Source of the DNA: Gigaspora margarita
Lineage: Eukaryota > Glomeromycota > Glomeromycetes > Diversisporales > Gigasporaceae
Direction: 5' to 3'
Length of the DNA stretch: 64,000 nt
Assembly (NCBI GenBank): GCA_009809945.1
Contig: WTPW01001004.1
Location: 4,822 to 68,821, forward strand
Below the pieces are notes generated by a model that was not told the origin of the DNA, did not search any database, and saw nothing but the letters and a program-made list of their open reading frames with translations. This document shows, piece after piece, positions 9,517-21,705 of the stretch (position 1 is its first letter; each line of letters starts with the position of its first letter). A program made the translations under genes and the position numbers.

Positions 9517-11055
9517 ATGGCACCGAAAATACTTATGGGTGATATGCCCGAATTAATAGAGCATATTTTTAAAAATTTAAATAATGAAATTTCTTCTCTA
9601 TACTCATGCGCACTTGTGAGCCGACATTGGTGCAAAATGTCAATTCCTATTCTTTGGCAAAATCCATTTTCATTCTATCAAAGAAATCCTTTATTCATTT
9701 CCAATTATTTTTCGTCTCTTGACGAATACGAAAAAATTGGTTTAAAAGAATGTTTAGAAGAATGTGGAATAAATAAAGAATTTTCCAAAACACTATTTGA
9801 TTATGCAAAATTTTTAAGGATTCTCTATTTAAACAGGCTAGAATATATGGTTAAAAATTGGATCGATCTCAAGCCTGTATCTTACGAAAGATTGATAAAT
9901 TACATAATCAATTTATTATTAAAGTTATTCATTGAAAGTGGTGCTACTTTACATGAATTAGATTTAAGTTTTTCAAGATCTTTTCAATTAATGCCAGAGA
10001 TCTTTTATTCATTAGGACGTAACGGGCAATTTTTCTCACGAATCCAACATCTATCTTTGTCCATAAGATCAATTATTAGCATCGAAAGTGTTACTACATT
10101 ATTAAGGGCCTTGGCAGAAAATACTACAAAAATTAGAACTTTGAAACTTGTCTTTTATTCTAATCCTGAATCACAAATATTTCATGCTCTTATATATGTT
10201 ATTAAATTACAAGAGCGACTTAGACTGTTTAGAATAGCTGGAGTATATACAGAATTCCACGGCATCATTTCAGCTTTAGAGTGTCAAAAAAATTCATTAC
10301 AAGAAGTTGACATTCAAGATTGTTCTTTTAACGCAGAGTTCAGTGTATTGAATAATTGTAAAAATTTAGAAACAATTCGCATTACGCGTTGCAATACGGA
10401 ACTATTGAAAATTTTAGATTATAAAATCAGCACTTTAGAAGTGGTTGACGCCCCGATTGATGCACAGACAATGGCATTAATTTTAGAAAAAGCTGGTATA
10501 TTGCTACAACGATTAATACTTGAATCAATATCAATAGATGAAAATATTCTGGATGAATCGTTATTATTAGAAGCAATTAAGTTATTCTGTCAAAACATTA
10601 CATATTTTAAGATTGGGTGCATTGAATTTTCTACACAACTCCTAGAACTTATTGGTAATTTGCATAAGCTTCAATTTCTCTCGGTATGGTGCTATATTAA
10701 TATTATACCTGTCGAAGAACTACCTGTCGAAGGACTGAATATTCGAGTTATGCAGTTTTCAAAAATATTGCCTTTAACATTGCAATATCTTGACTTAAGA
10801 AATATTTGGCTAGATCCATATATAGATATTTTACTCAATCATTGTCTAGCACCTTTAAAAAAACTGTTAATTAATGGCCTTGATAACGAAAAAAATATTA
10901 AAGCGCTAATCGAATTCTGTGCAAGAACAAAAACTTTGAAATACGTGGGTGTACGTGAATATTCTAATTTAGAAGCTTTAGATGATAATATTCGAAAGGA
11001 AGTGGAGGCTAATGTTGCATTAGTACCAGATCACTATATTGTTGTTAATTGTTAA
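9517..11055 (+). CDS. F-box/LRR-like protein, 512 aa, intact
   Basis: Single-exon frame of 512 residues. The F-box lies at about residues 8-50 (MPELIEHIFKNL, SLYSCALVSRHWCKMSIPILW). Such a motif normally binds Skp1, so the protein is a likely substrate adaptor of an SCF ubiquitin ligase. The rest is a leucine-rich repeat-like array without perfect repeats, with recurring units such as LQRLILESISI, LHKLQFLSVWCYI and LTLQYLDLRNIWL, probably the substrate-binding surface. The start was chosen because M-A-x-K-I-x-M-x-x-x-PEL aligns with the copies at 8369, 24475 and 26391, and the promoter-like block lies just upstream. The substrate is unknown. The family is expanded in Rhizophagus-type genomes. 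Confidence 0.85.
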   Translation: MAPKILMGDMPELIEHIFKNLNNEISSLYSCALVSRHWCKMSIPILWQNPFSFYQRNPLFISNYFSSLDEYEKIGLKECLEECGINKEFSKTLFDYAKFLRILYLNRLEYMVKNWIDLKPVSYERLINYIINLLLKLFIESGATLHELDLSFSRSFQLMPEIFYSLGRNGQFFSRIQHLSLSIRSIISIESVTTLLRALAENTTKIRTLKLVFYSNPESQIFHALIYVIKLQERLRLFRIAGVYTEFHGIISALECQKNSLQEVDIQDCSFNAEFSVLNNCKNLETIRITRCNTELLKILDYKISTLEVVDAPIDAQTMALILEKAGILLQRLILESISIDENILDESLLLEAIKLFCQNITYFKIGCIEFSTQLLELIGNLHKLQFLSVWCYINIIPVEELPVEGLNIRVMQFSKILPLTLQYLDLRNIWLDPYIDILLNHCLAPLKKLLINGLDNEKNIKALIEFCARTKTLKYVGVREYSNLEALDDNIRKEVEANVALVPDHYIVVNC

Positions 11056-11683
11056 CTCAATAAATTCATTTTATCTGCGAGATAGCAAGATTTTTATACT
11101 ATTTTATTTGCCTATTGTCAATGTTCTAAAATATAAAAATTTCAAAAATCAATAAACTTAAAATATAATAAAGCTGCACAAATTCCAAAATGCAACCCCA
11201 ACCCTAATAAATCATACACAATTCACAGCCCTGGGATTTTTACCAGCTAGATAAATATCAAATTTACTGTATTATTTGCATACAAAGATAGGGATATTCG
11301 CTTCGTTATAAAAGTATAACGTCATAAGATATTGCAAAAAAAAAAAAAAATACATATATTCTGTAAGTAATATTGGTCATTTTGTTATGATCAAATTTTT
11401 ATCAATAAAATAAATAATTAATTGACTATAATTTTACTTGATTATAAAGAAAGTGCAAAATAATAAAGGTATCACATAAGGTAGAAATAGGAACCGTCTA
11501 AAATTTTTCTTATCGTATAATCGTTTAACCGTTGTTTAATTTGGCTGGCATTAAAATAATTCTAGCCCACGACCAACATAATTCTGACCGGAACTATAGA
11601 GCAATTTTTACGTCCAGAAGTCAATTTTCTTAAACATAGGTCTATGTTATTTGATTGAATTAAATTCACTGACAAGTTTACTT
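11056..11683. other. 3' flank and intergenic
   Basis: No gene. The TCAATAAATT directly after the stop codon may serve polyadenylation. A poly-A run lies at 11337-11350. Confidence 0.5.
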
Positions 11684-11840
11684 AACAAATAATTATTTCA
11701 TCGATATTTTTTTTTTTTAAAAAAATTGCACTAACCCTAACTTAACAATAACCTGATCCTAATGACAATGAACAAAATATTTTATCGGTTAAATGATTGT
11801 CGATGAAATAAACTATCAGTAAACTATCAGTGAAACAAAT
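11684..11840. mobile_element. decayed relative of the 6186-6496 MITE
   Basis: AATAATTATTTCATCGA at the left, a centre with CACTAACCCTAACTTAACAA and CTAATGACAATGAACA, and TGATTGTCGATGAAATAA at the right follow the order of the MITE at 6186-6496 with many changes and lost motif copies. Confidence 0.55.
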
Positions 11841-11955
11841 TATGAAAATTTTGAAATTTTAAAATATTGAATATATAGCGATGAATCGGATAAACCATTA
11901 TTGGGAAAATTGCCAAATTACCATTATTCACCAATTTATGTCTAATAAGTATAAG

Positions 11956-12069
11956 ATATTGGTCATACGATGAAAAATAACAGGATATTTTTTTTATCGG
12001 AGTTAATGTCACATGGGTGACATTAACTCCGATAAAAAAAATTTCCTGTTATTTCGTATGACCAATATT
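11956..12069. mobile_element. small perfect foldback
   Basis: Arms of about 54 bp are nearly exact reverse complements (ATATTGGTCATACGA, AACAGGAWATTTTTTTTATC, GGAGTTAATGTCAC) around a six-base centre. This is a snap-back MITE or a large hairpin. The minus-strand open frame at 11827-12012 is a by-product. Confidence 0.7.
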
Positions 12070-12759
12070 GATGTTATTGTTTATATTATATTAGCATGTG
12101 AAATTTTTTAGTCGTGACATTTTGCATAAATGATGATGTCATTTTGTGCAGAAATATCAAGGCAAAAAAATTTACATGATCATATCACATGAACAATAAT
12201 GTATACTTATTTGCATCAAATTAGTTAGTTATTTTAATAATTTATTGCAAAATTACTTCATTATCAGTGCTATTAACTACCTAATATATGAGATAAAAAT
12301 TGGTAATTTTAGAATTTATCTATACTAAACAAGTCATGCACATGTCTATGCGCTGGGAGTTTGTTGTTTTTTTTTTTTTTGATTTGCTGTAGTGTTGTCA
12401 TCTCAAAATATTTAATAGCTAAATTAAATTTTTGAACGGATTGTATAGAGTTGACTTATGATCATTTTATCGTGTGATGAGTTATTTATAATTTTAAAGC
12501 AATAATGAGTCTTGGTTTAACAGTTTTCATGTTAGTAATGTTAGATTGTAATCTAGTCTGAAGTGGTCAGTTTGTCTTAAGGTCTTTTAACTATGAAATT
12601 TTAATTTAATGTTAAGTAGTAATAAAGAAACATATTTAAAGTTGTGGATATAGTATGTTTGTATTGGTTTTTTTTTGGTTTTTTTTATTTGTTCTGTAGT
12701 AGACTGTTTAATGTGTTATTTTTAGTTATAGGTCTTCTCGTTTATTCTGGCTCAACTTA
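12070..12759. other. intergenic, nothing recognised
   Basis: AT- and T-rich sequence without a supported gene. Confidence 0.5.
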
Positions 12760-12996
12760 GTGTTTAGACCCGTTCACCCGCGGGTGACCCGTCGGGCTGA
12801 TCCGGGTAAACTGACGGTATTCCGGGTATTCCCAGCCAATCGCTGATTTTTGTTTACATCGGGTAAAAGAGGATTGTTAAAGTTTAACATATCCTAATTT
12901 ACCCGATGTAAACAAACATCAGCGATTGGCTGGGAATACCCGTCAGTCTACCCGGATCAGCCCGACGGGTCACCCGGGTTGAACGGGTCTAAACAC
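12760..12996. mobile_element. GC-rich palindromic MITE with TA target duplication
   Basis: The termini GTGTTTAGACCCGTTCA and TGAACGGGTCTAAACAC are exact inverted repeats flanked by TA on both sides. The arms of about 100 bp continue through ACCCGTCGGGCTGATCCGGG and CCAATCGCTGAT with few mismatches. The element is far more GC-rich than its surroundings. A TA duplication points to the Tc1/mariner group, but TA is short enough to occur by chance. Confidence 0.7.
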
Positions 12997-15765
12997 TAGC
13001 TCAACTATATTAATATAGAAAGTAAAAAATTTTTATATATAATAATTATTTTTTAAATTTTTTTTAAACTTATCTTTTGAAAAAACAGTACATTATAATA
13101 TTAAGTTATAAATATTAATTTTTTATATTTATATTAAATATTTTCTATAATCAATTTTTTGAGAATATTATATAATAATAAATTTATTTACTTATTAATT
13201 TATTATTATTTTTTTTATTATACAAATTATAATTGATTTATAAGTCAAACATTTTATATATAAAATAAAATTTTTATAAATTTTAAAAAAAATCTTTATT
13301 AATATGGTTTTTAGGTTAAAAACTAGTAAATAAGAAAAATATACTAGTTTTTAATATAATATATGCTTATATATTAAGTTAATAAAATTTATAATTAATA
13401 AAATTTTAATTAATATCATATTAAAATTCATATTTAAAGAATTATTTTTTGTGTTTATACATTATTAAAATTTTTAAAATTTAAAAATTTATAGATTTTT
13501 GAAGTTTTTAACCTAAAATAGGTATTATTTTTACTATATAAATTATGTAGTAGACTAGGTTAAATTAGTGTTTTATTTTTTGCTATAACTTTTTTTTGTA
13601 CATAATAACTTAATTTGAAATTTTGCAAACTTTTTTTTAATAGCTCACAAAGGCACTTGCGTAGTAGCACAAAAAATACCTAATTTTAATTGGTCAAACT
13701 TTAAAAATAAGCAAAATTTTAATTTTTTAATTTTTTAAAATTTAAAAATTGAATAAATTTGTAGATTTTTTTAAAAATATTAAATCAATAAATTATATAA
13801 TTTTTTTTATAAATATGTTGTCAAGATATTCAAATAGTATATATATTTTTTTAATTGCTAGTTAATAGAAAAAAATTGGTACCTTACTATATACTATCTT
13901 TAATCTATTCAATTCTCCACCAGAATAAATAAGAAGACCAATATTAAGATTATTTTAAATGTGGGTTAAGGGTTGTACTAATGGTTAATAATATTATAAG
14001 TAGTTTTTCCTATAAGTTATAGATCACCTGTTATAAGATTCTATTGGAGGCAATAAGCTCTTGTTTGAATATTGAAGATGCTTAGTTGTAAAATTGAAGA
14101 ATTATGGTTTGTAAAATATATTTATTTTTTGGGTTTTCAATGATTTGCTGTTCAGGTATTTTTTTAAATTATATGAACAGTATCTCAGTTGTGGGTAAGC
14201 ATGAAATACAGTTATTTAGATATTATTATTCAGTTAAATGGATATGGTTATAGCTGTTTTTATGAATTCTAAGTTATTATGAAAAGATTAGTCTTAGTCT
14301 ATTTGCTGAAGTTAATAAATTATTAATTAAGTCAATAAATTATTAATTAGGGTGTAATCAGTGTTTAAAAAAATTATAAGTTATTGCTATTGCACATTAT
14401 TTGAGCAAAATTTATATTATATTTACAATATTTGGTTTTTCACACTTTTATTAAGTTTTTGTTTTATTCAGTATATACAAATTGATGATTTATGCTAAAA
14501 GTTGTCTTAACAATTAATACATATTTATTAGAGTTGAATTTTTTAATAAATTTACAAACAGCTTTGATGTTTCATTAACTAAAATAAACCTTATTACTTT
14601 AAGTTAGTTTTTTTGTTATATATTGGCACTGGAAATCTATAGTATAGTGAGTTTGCTTATTGTTATATATCTATTCACAAATCTATTAAAACATTATTTG
14701 CAAATTTGTTGTTTTAACTCAAAACATCTTATATTATATGAATAGGTATTAAAAATGAGGTTAAATACAATAAAGAGTTTGTTAACTGGTCTAAAAAAAA
14801 AAAATTTAATACAAATTGATCAAGATTTTAATAATATTTGCTAATGATTTCTTAATGATTATAATAAAGTTCAAAGTAAAGTTATTATTATACAATATTT
14901 TTTAAATTTTTGATAATTCTTCAATATAATATATTTTTGAAATTGACTGTGAGCTCAATTTGCAAAAGATTTGCCAAAACCCAAAAGTTTAGCAAATTTC
15001 TGACTGATAAGTTCTTTCACTATTTTAGTAAATATTTTTCAAAAGTATTATATTTGAAATTAAAAATCTTAGATTAATTTGTACTAATGCATATTTTTTA
15101 TATACTATATAATACTAAGATAAATAATTTATTGGGTTTAGCCAAATAGACTATGGTAAATTTTTTAGTATGGTCTGTAATTTGTGGAATTAGATATAGT
15201 GATAGGTAATATTTATTCAATAGTTATTGTTATTATAAATATATAGATTTTGTTTATATATTGTTATTTTGTAGTATTCATTTCTGGTATTTGCATATTA
15301 CCAGTAAGTCAACTAATTAATTTTGGTTTTTGAACTATTAAAGTTTGCAAATATTAGAATTTAAAGTAATTTTTATCAGATTAAATTGGCATATATTAGA
15401 GTATTTCTAAAAAGTGTGTTTGAGTTTGTAGTAATTTAGATTTTACTAAATAATTGTTCCTTTAGTACTTACATAAATTTAGAAACAATTAATATAATTA
15501 TGGACATTACACTTCAAGCTGAAATGGAAATATGAAGTATTTAGTAAGTTGTTTTGTCTAAACATAATATTAGATTTTAAATAATTAGATATTTGTTTTG
15601 TAATAATATTATATTGTACTGATAAAGTTTGTCTAAGGATAAATCAATATATTGAAAATAAATAAGTTCTAATTAATGATATAGGTTTGTGGTGTAGTAA
15701 GTTTATATTATATTGATTATAAAATAATTGGTTTTGTTACAAAACTTTATAATGCACTTGCATTA
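12997..15765. other. gene-free, extremely AT-rich
   Basis: Low-complexity A/T sequence. No reading frame has protein-like composition, and no clear repeat boundaries were found. Confidence 0.55.
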
Positions 15766-16009
15766 GGCTGTGCAAACAAATATAATTGTTTCTCGTAACC
15801 CAGCCAGGTGCCTTTTTTGAAAAAATTAAAATTTTATTTTATATATATTATATATATATACCGGTAATTGATTATAACTAATTTTCACACAGGTGATATC
15901 ACCTACCTTATATCAGAGATCATTATTTACTGATCTACCAATATCGGATACTGGTTAGTTTTTTTTTTTTGTGTCATCATAACTTCTATTGCAGTATTGC
16001 ACTCGTCGT

Positions 16010-16740
16010 AGTGCCTGTCAGTTGTCGTTTCGCTAGTGGCACCTAATGTTGCTTCGATGTTGCACTGCCAGTCGGTCATCGTTATTTGGAGGTTCGTTTT
16101 ATCGGTATTGTCGTTTGGTGGCAATATTTGTAAATCTGTGTTGGTGTTGCTTGGTAAGTAGGATTTGGGTAGGGTTAGGGGTTGCTTTTATTAGTTGTTT
16201 TTTTTGGTACGTTCGACCTTTTTATCGTTGCTGCATGTAGTAGTACTTCGTCATTTCGCTGGCGGCAGTCATCTTTTTTTGAGTTTCGTTTCGCGGTATT
16301 CTCATTTGTTGGTGGCGATATTTGTAATTGGTGAGTAGGATTTGGTGTTGCTTTTATTAGTGATTTTTTTGGTACCTTCAGCCTTTTTTATCGTATTTTC
16401 GCTGTTTGCATGTAGTGATACTTTGGTATTTCACTGCCTGTCAGTCATCGTTTTGCTGGTGGCGCTTAACGCCTGTCAGTCGTCATTATCTGGAGTTTCG
16501 TTTTACCAATATTGTTGTTTGTTGGTGGCGATATTTGTAAGTCTGCGTTGGTGTTGCTTGGTGATTGTAGAGACTGGACTCGAGTCAATTCGTAGCTTAA
16601 AAACATAGTCTTGACTCAAGTTAATTTGAGTTTAGACCATGTTTTTTAGACTACGAATTGACTCGAGTCCAGTCTCTAGGTGATTGGTGTGTAGGATTTG
16701 GATAGGATTAGGAGTAAGATTTTTAGAATAGACAATTACT
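16010..16740. repeat. degenerate G/T-rich tandem segments
   Basis: Three imperfect copies of a unit of about 200 bp share GTTTCGTTTT, TTGGTGGCGATATTTGTAA and GTGTTGCTTGGTRAGTAGG. The open frames at 16046-16240 and 16342-16608 follow this repeat and are not considered genes. Confidence 0.6.
16568..16678. mobile_element. hAT-type MITE with 8-bp target duplication
   Basis: A 111-bp element with inverted ends TAGAGACTGGACTCGAG and CTCGAGTCCAGTCTCTA, flanked on both sides by GGTGATTG (16560-16567 and 16679-16686). An 8-bp duplication and TAG-type ends are typical of hAT. It inserted into the PIF/Harbinger-like element and is therefore younger. Confidence 0.85.
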
Positions 16741-17053
16741 CGCATCTAAGTGGAATGGTTGATACAAACAAATTTTTTGAAGAGTGCTTGAGAACATCTG
16801 GGAAGTTGAGGTTAGGCTGATTGACGAATAAACTTCATCACGATTATTGAATAAACGATCCGTACGTAATGGTAAGTAGGCATTTATGTTCTGGATTTGT
16901 AAACTTGTTTCACTATTTTTACTTCAAATTATTAATATACCACATTACGTTCTGAATGGAATAATAAATTCGAATATGTGATTTGAAGACCTGCAAATTA
17001 CGTCAAGAGAGCTGCCTAAGAACAATCAATAGATTAAGGTTACGATGATTATT

Positions 17054-17166
17054 GTAAGGGACCAACATGAGGTATGGGCCAATGTGATATGTCAGCTAGT
17101 TGTTGATTAATAATCAGCAACTAGGTCCATAATCACGTTGGCCTACACATCATGTTGGTCTCTTAC
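17054..17166. mobile_element. foldback MITE nested in the PIF-like element
   Basis: GTAAGGGACCAACATGAGG pairs with the right arm ATGTTGGTCTCTTAC, and the arms of about 55 bp meet near 17110. It sits between two diverged direct copies (about 16858 and 17190) of a segment with GTACRTAATGGTAARTAGG, which shows a duplication inside the host element. Confidence 0.65.
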
Positions 17167-18000
17167 AATTGTAATTGTGCGGTCAAAATGATTTGTACAT
17201 AATGGTAAATAGGTATTTAAGTTCTTAATTTGTGAATATGTTTTGCTGCTTTTAATTCAAATTATTAATAAATGGTCTCATTTTGAATGGAATGATTAAT
17301 TCGAATGGAATGGTTTGAAGAGCATTAGGGAGAATAGTTTCTTGATTATATCCAGAGTTTGCTTTATTCAGAGTTAGTGTTAATTAATAGCCAATATATA
17401 TGTCAGAGAATTCATATTTATTTTTAGTTCTAGAATTTTGATTTGATTGCTTATTTAAATAAAAAAAATTAATACGTACCAATGAGAATTCTGACATCGT
17501 TAGCATTGTCTTTATTTTTTGCTCATTCTTCTAGTTTTTTCTTGTCTACGCCTAATTGGTATTTAAACAGAAGTTTGCCTACATTTATAACTATATAATG
17601 CACAGGAGTTAATTTGAATTTCGGCCTGAATTAAGTTTAATTCGAATTAATCCCTGCGCGTTATTTTGTATTTTATGGTAAATAAATAAAATTAATTTTA
17701 ATGGGTCTTGATTTTTCTGACCATTTCCGGACCAATTTCCGGACCATTACCGAACTAGGTAATATTACCTATTGTAAAAGTTAGCAACAGTCTAAATAAA
17801 CTTAGCAGTAAATTTTATATAAATCGATCATGCAATATCATTCGTCGATATGTAGATTGTGTAACCGGGAATTTCTCCCAGCAATTCTATATTAAAAATT
17901 TTATATAACATTTTTTTATACTTATACAATAACAACCGGGTCCCAGGTGTCTTTTAACCTTAATATGTTACGAGAAACAATTAATTTTATTTGCACGGCC

Positions 18001-18449
18001 TTAGTATCAGTTTTTTTAAAAAATTTTCTGTTTTGTCTTGAAATGTTGAAGAAAGCATAAATATAATTTTAGATATTATAATTAAGGGGTTTATATTTTA
18101 GAAAATACACATCACACTGGTTATACTAATATCCAAATATAACAACATTATAGTAAAATCTTTCTATACAAACATTTTTCAAAAATTTAATTAAAATATT
18201 AGTATAACTCACTGTAATAACATTTTGAATTTTTTTACTAATGACTCAAAAATGTTGAAATAACCAAAGTAATGTATAGCATATTTGAAAAAAATAAGAG
18301 TTTAAAAATCATATTTGTGCATCAAAATTTTAAAATCAGAAAATGTAAAGAGTGTGTTTAGAGACTCCTATTTGATGAAATAAGTAAAATTTTTTATTAT
18401 GCAGATTAATAAACTATTTAATAATAATGAAAGAGTAAATAATAAAACT
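18001..18449. other. intergenic
   Basis: AT-rich sequence, no gene seen. Confidence 0.5.
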
Positions 18450-18965
18450 TCTCCTTAAATTAATAACTGAACCTTTGCTCAAATATTACTTACTAAACCT
18501 TGGCTCAAATTACTTATTAAACCTTTGCTCAAACTATTTTTTTATATAACTTACTAAACCTTTGCCCAAATTATTTTTTTTATATAACTTACTGAACCTT
18601 TGCTCAAATTATTTTTTTTATATAACATACTGAATCTTTAATCAAATTATTTACTGAATCTTTAATCAAAATTATTTATTAAACCTTTACTTAAGTTATT
18701 TTTCTGCATAACTTATTAAACTTTTGCTCAAATTACTTGCTAAACTTTTGCTCCAATTGCTTACTAAACATTTTCTCAAATTATAATTAAATCTTTGCTC
18801 AAATTATTCTTTTATACAACTTACTAAACCTTTGCTTAAATTATTTTTTATATTACTTACTAAACCTTTGCTTAAATTGTTTTTTATATAACTTATTAAA
18901 CTTTTATAAGTTATTTTTTTATATAACTGATTAAATGTTTGCTTAGATTTTTTTTATATAGCTTA
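18450..18965. repeat. minisatellite, about 35-40 bp unit
   Basis: More than ten imperfect copies of TTACTAAACCTTTGCTCAAA followed by TTATTTTTTTATATAAC. Copies differ by short deletions and substitutions, so unit length varies. No protein-like frame runs through it. Confidence 0.8.
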
Positions 18966-18975
18966 ACAAATATTA

Positions 18976-19518
18976 CTTAATTGATGATCCAGATAAGATT
19001 ATCAGAATTACTATATTGGGACAATAGTAAATTTTGGGGATAAGTACAATATAAACTTCTATTATATGCTGAAATCTGGCACCACTCCAATGAAAAGTAT
19101 TTTTTTATTAAGTTAACAACTCATGTCAATTAATTGAAAATTGTAGATCTCACTGAGACGCATCTAATGGTTGTTAGATCATCCAAATCGGCCCAGTGGA
19201 TAGCAAAATATTATCAAAAAACGATTGGCCGACTATGTAAAATTCCATGTAAAAAAACAAAAAATTTTATATAGTCGACCAATCGTTATTCGATGATATC
19301 TTGCCATCCACTGGGCCGGTTTGGATGATCTAACCACCATTAGATGCGGCTCAGTGATCTCTACAATTTTCAATTAATTGACATGAGTTGTTAACTTAAT
19401 AAAAAAATACTTTTCATTGGAGTGGTGCCAGATTTCAGCATATAGTTAATATCATAGGAGTTTTGCTCCAAATCCTAATATGGAAATTGTGCTGATCTTA
19501 TCCGGATCAGCAATTAAG
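18976..19518. mobile_element. palindromic MITE, about 540 bp
   Basis: The outer arms CTTAATTGATGATCCAGATA and TATCCGGATCAGCAATTAAG match as inverted repeats. The inner arms (19063-19444) are near-perfect for about 170 bp, including TGCTGAAATCTGGCACCACT and CTCACTGAGACGCATCTAAT. The centre is A/T-rich. The internal segment with ATCTAATGG, CCAGTGGAT and GCAAAATATTATC resembles the core of the AGGACC-type MITEs elsewhere in this window. Confidence 0.75.
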
Positions 19519-20698
19519 TTATCTGATATATTAATATGCCTCCAAAGAGAACTTTCATGCAAACTAATAAAGATCAACAACTTGTGATAGTGATAGTTAT
19601 AATCTATAATTAAGCAAAGGAATTTGAAAAAAATTGTTAGATTTAATTGTTCTTTTGTGTATAGTAAGATATTAATCCAGTTCTATAGCTTGTATTAATT
19701 CCAATACTTTGTCAATTTCTTTATCCAGAAATTTAGTAACAGCCTTTTCATGCTAGTCAAGTATTCATTCATAAGTGTCTTTAAAAAATTATTTGTTTAT
19801 TTGGAATTGTCGATGTGAAATTTTAGGTATGTTAAGCATTAAAAGATATTAGCAGTACCAATTAACAATAAGTAGCTGTGCATTGCAGTTATGCTAAACA
19901 GAAATGGATAATGAATTGTATAAATGCAAATTAGCATCTAGGGTATTGTTTGAATAATGGCCAGGATTAAGCTTAATTTGATCAAAATATTTTTGTGAGT
20001 TGTACACTTTATATAGAAAGTCTAAAAAATATTGAATAATTCTAATATAGTTGAAAATTAGTAGAACACATAATTAGTTTTCAGTAATAAAAAAAATGTA
20101 GTTTTTATCATTCTTACCTTATTTATCTTACTATTTTTTTCAACTCAGGTACAATTGTAGGCCTTTAATACACTATTTTGCAACTGCTATTAAAATTCAT
20201 CAATTCATTCATGCTTTAAGAATCCATTCAAAAAATAGCAGATAAATTGACAAAGAATAAAATTACCTACATAATAATTTATCATAGTATAAGAGATAGA
20301 TGAAGCCTAATACTATCAAATATTTTAGTAAATTTTTGTATCAATAATGATCCTGACTTTATATGTATTAATGATGATCTTGACTTTTACATTATTTATT
20401 GGGAACTTATCATGATGATTATTTAGAATTATTTGAAAATAAAAATGAATATATATTAGTTGTGTAATAAAAAACATCAAATCTCAAAAATATTATATGT
20501 GCATAAGAAATAAATAATAAAGTTAAAATCATCTATGTTTAAAGTTTTAAATATAATGATAGTATTGTGCATAAAGCATAGAGAAGTAAAAGCTGTTTAA
20601 GGCTGGGTAGTTAATTAACTTGCAAGTATATCAATTCAAGAATAAAAAAATTTTTCTATAAATTTTTATTGATTAATCTATTAACCGATTGCATTATA
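19519..20698. other. intergenic, nothing recognised
   Basis: AT-rich sequence without a gene or obvious repeat ends. Confidence 0.5.
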
Positions 20699-21705
20699 CA
20701 GTGGCCTACCATAATATTGTGGACACTTTTTAAAAATTTGTATAGAGCTAAATTTATAAGATATTAAGCTAAAAATAAAATATAAATATATTAAATATAT
20801 ATCTTTTAAATAAAAAAAACTAAAAAATTCTATGCAGTACTTTTTAAAATAATTAAAATTATTTAAATTTGTAAATATTACACAATCACAAAAATTATAA
20901 TATTAAAAAAATGATTAAAATAATATGTATATAGTTAAAGTTAATTTTTTATTAAGTTAACTAAATTCCAAAATTAAGTAAAATTTATTCAGTATAACAA
21001 ATTATATATAATTACAAATTTTTATAAAATTTTAAAAATATCAAGTTAGTTATTACTTTTAAATATTAGAATCAAATTATTAAATTAAAATTAACAAATT
21101 ACTAAATATACTAATTTTATTACTATATATAGTAATTTAGTAATAAATTTTTAAAAATTATAAAACTTTCAGAATATATACAATTTGAGGACCCCAGACA
21201 TCTCTCATATAGGTCATAACTGGACTTTGGCCAATTTTGACCTAATTTGCTAAAAATAACAAAATCTATTTGCTTTAATAACTTCTTATCCAGTGATCAG
21301 AACTGAATAAACTTTTTTTGGTTAGATGCGCTTCACTGAGAGCTTCATTTTAAAAAAAGTTCATTCAAATTGGACTACTTGATGCCAAGATAATTGCCAA
21401 AAACTTTTTTGCTTCTCAAATTTGAGGTGTTTTTGCTAAAAAATTTCAAGTATGACCTCTATACTAGACGTCCAGGTCCTATACAATTTGTTATGCTAAA
21501 TAATTTTATTTTAAAAAAATTGCTAGTTTTCTTCATAAAAAATTAAGTTTATATATTACTATATTTAGTAATTTGTGCTACTATAAAATATATTAAAAAT
21601 TAGCAAATTGCAAAAATAAAAAATCTAAACTTTACTAAAATCTGATTATTTTAAAAAGTATTGCATAGAATTTTATAAACTTTTTTTTTATTAAAAGATA
21701 TAGAT
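20699..21705. mobile_element. Tc1/mariner-like element A, right end missing
   Basis: It starts TA-CAGTGGCCTACCATAATA then TTGTGGACACTTTTTAAA. Its interior is the reverse complement of element B at 28393-30365, through words such as TTCTATGCAGTACTTTTT and ACTAAATATACTAA. After about 21705 the match with B stops before the right terminal repeat, so this copy is truncated. A MITE (21188-21480) is inserted into it. No transposase is seen. Confidence 0.65.
21188..21480. mobile_element. AGGACC-family MITE, copy 1
   Basis: The ends AGGACCCCAGACAT and the right end ACGTCCAGGTCCT are inverted repeats. ATACAATTTG flanks both sides (21178-21187 and 21481-21490), and the empty site can be read in element B, where ATACAATTTG occurs once. 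Two further copies lie at 54762-55060 and 59801-60098. Confidence 0.85.

Larger units (their letters stand above)
15766..18000. mobile_element. PIF/Harbinger-like non-autonomous element, 2.2 kb
   Basis: The left end GGCTGTGCAAACAAATATAA and the right end (reverse complement GGCCGTGCAAATAAAATTAA) both continue through TTGTTTCTCGTAAC and then an AGGTG block. TTA lies directly outside each end (15763-15765 and 18001-18003). A TWA target duplication with GGC-type ends is the signature of PIF/Harbinger. No transposase is visible inside, so the element is non-autonomous. Its body holds G/T-rich tandem segments (16010-16740), a hAT MITE (16568-16678) and a foldback (17054-17166). Confidence 0.7.

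Noticed and set aside
13000-15765. A mitochondrial-like insertion because of the extreme A/T content
   Set aside because: No recognisable mitochondrial gene, rRNA or tRNA; probably ordinary AT-rich intergenic DNA.
16046-16608. Two hydrophobic open frames
   Set aside because: They follow G/T-rich tandem repeats inside a PIF-like element; apparent hydrophobicity comes from T-rich codons.
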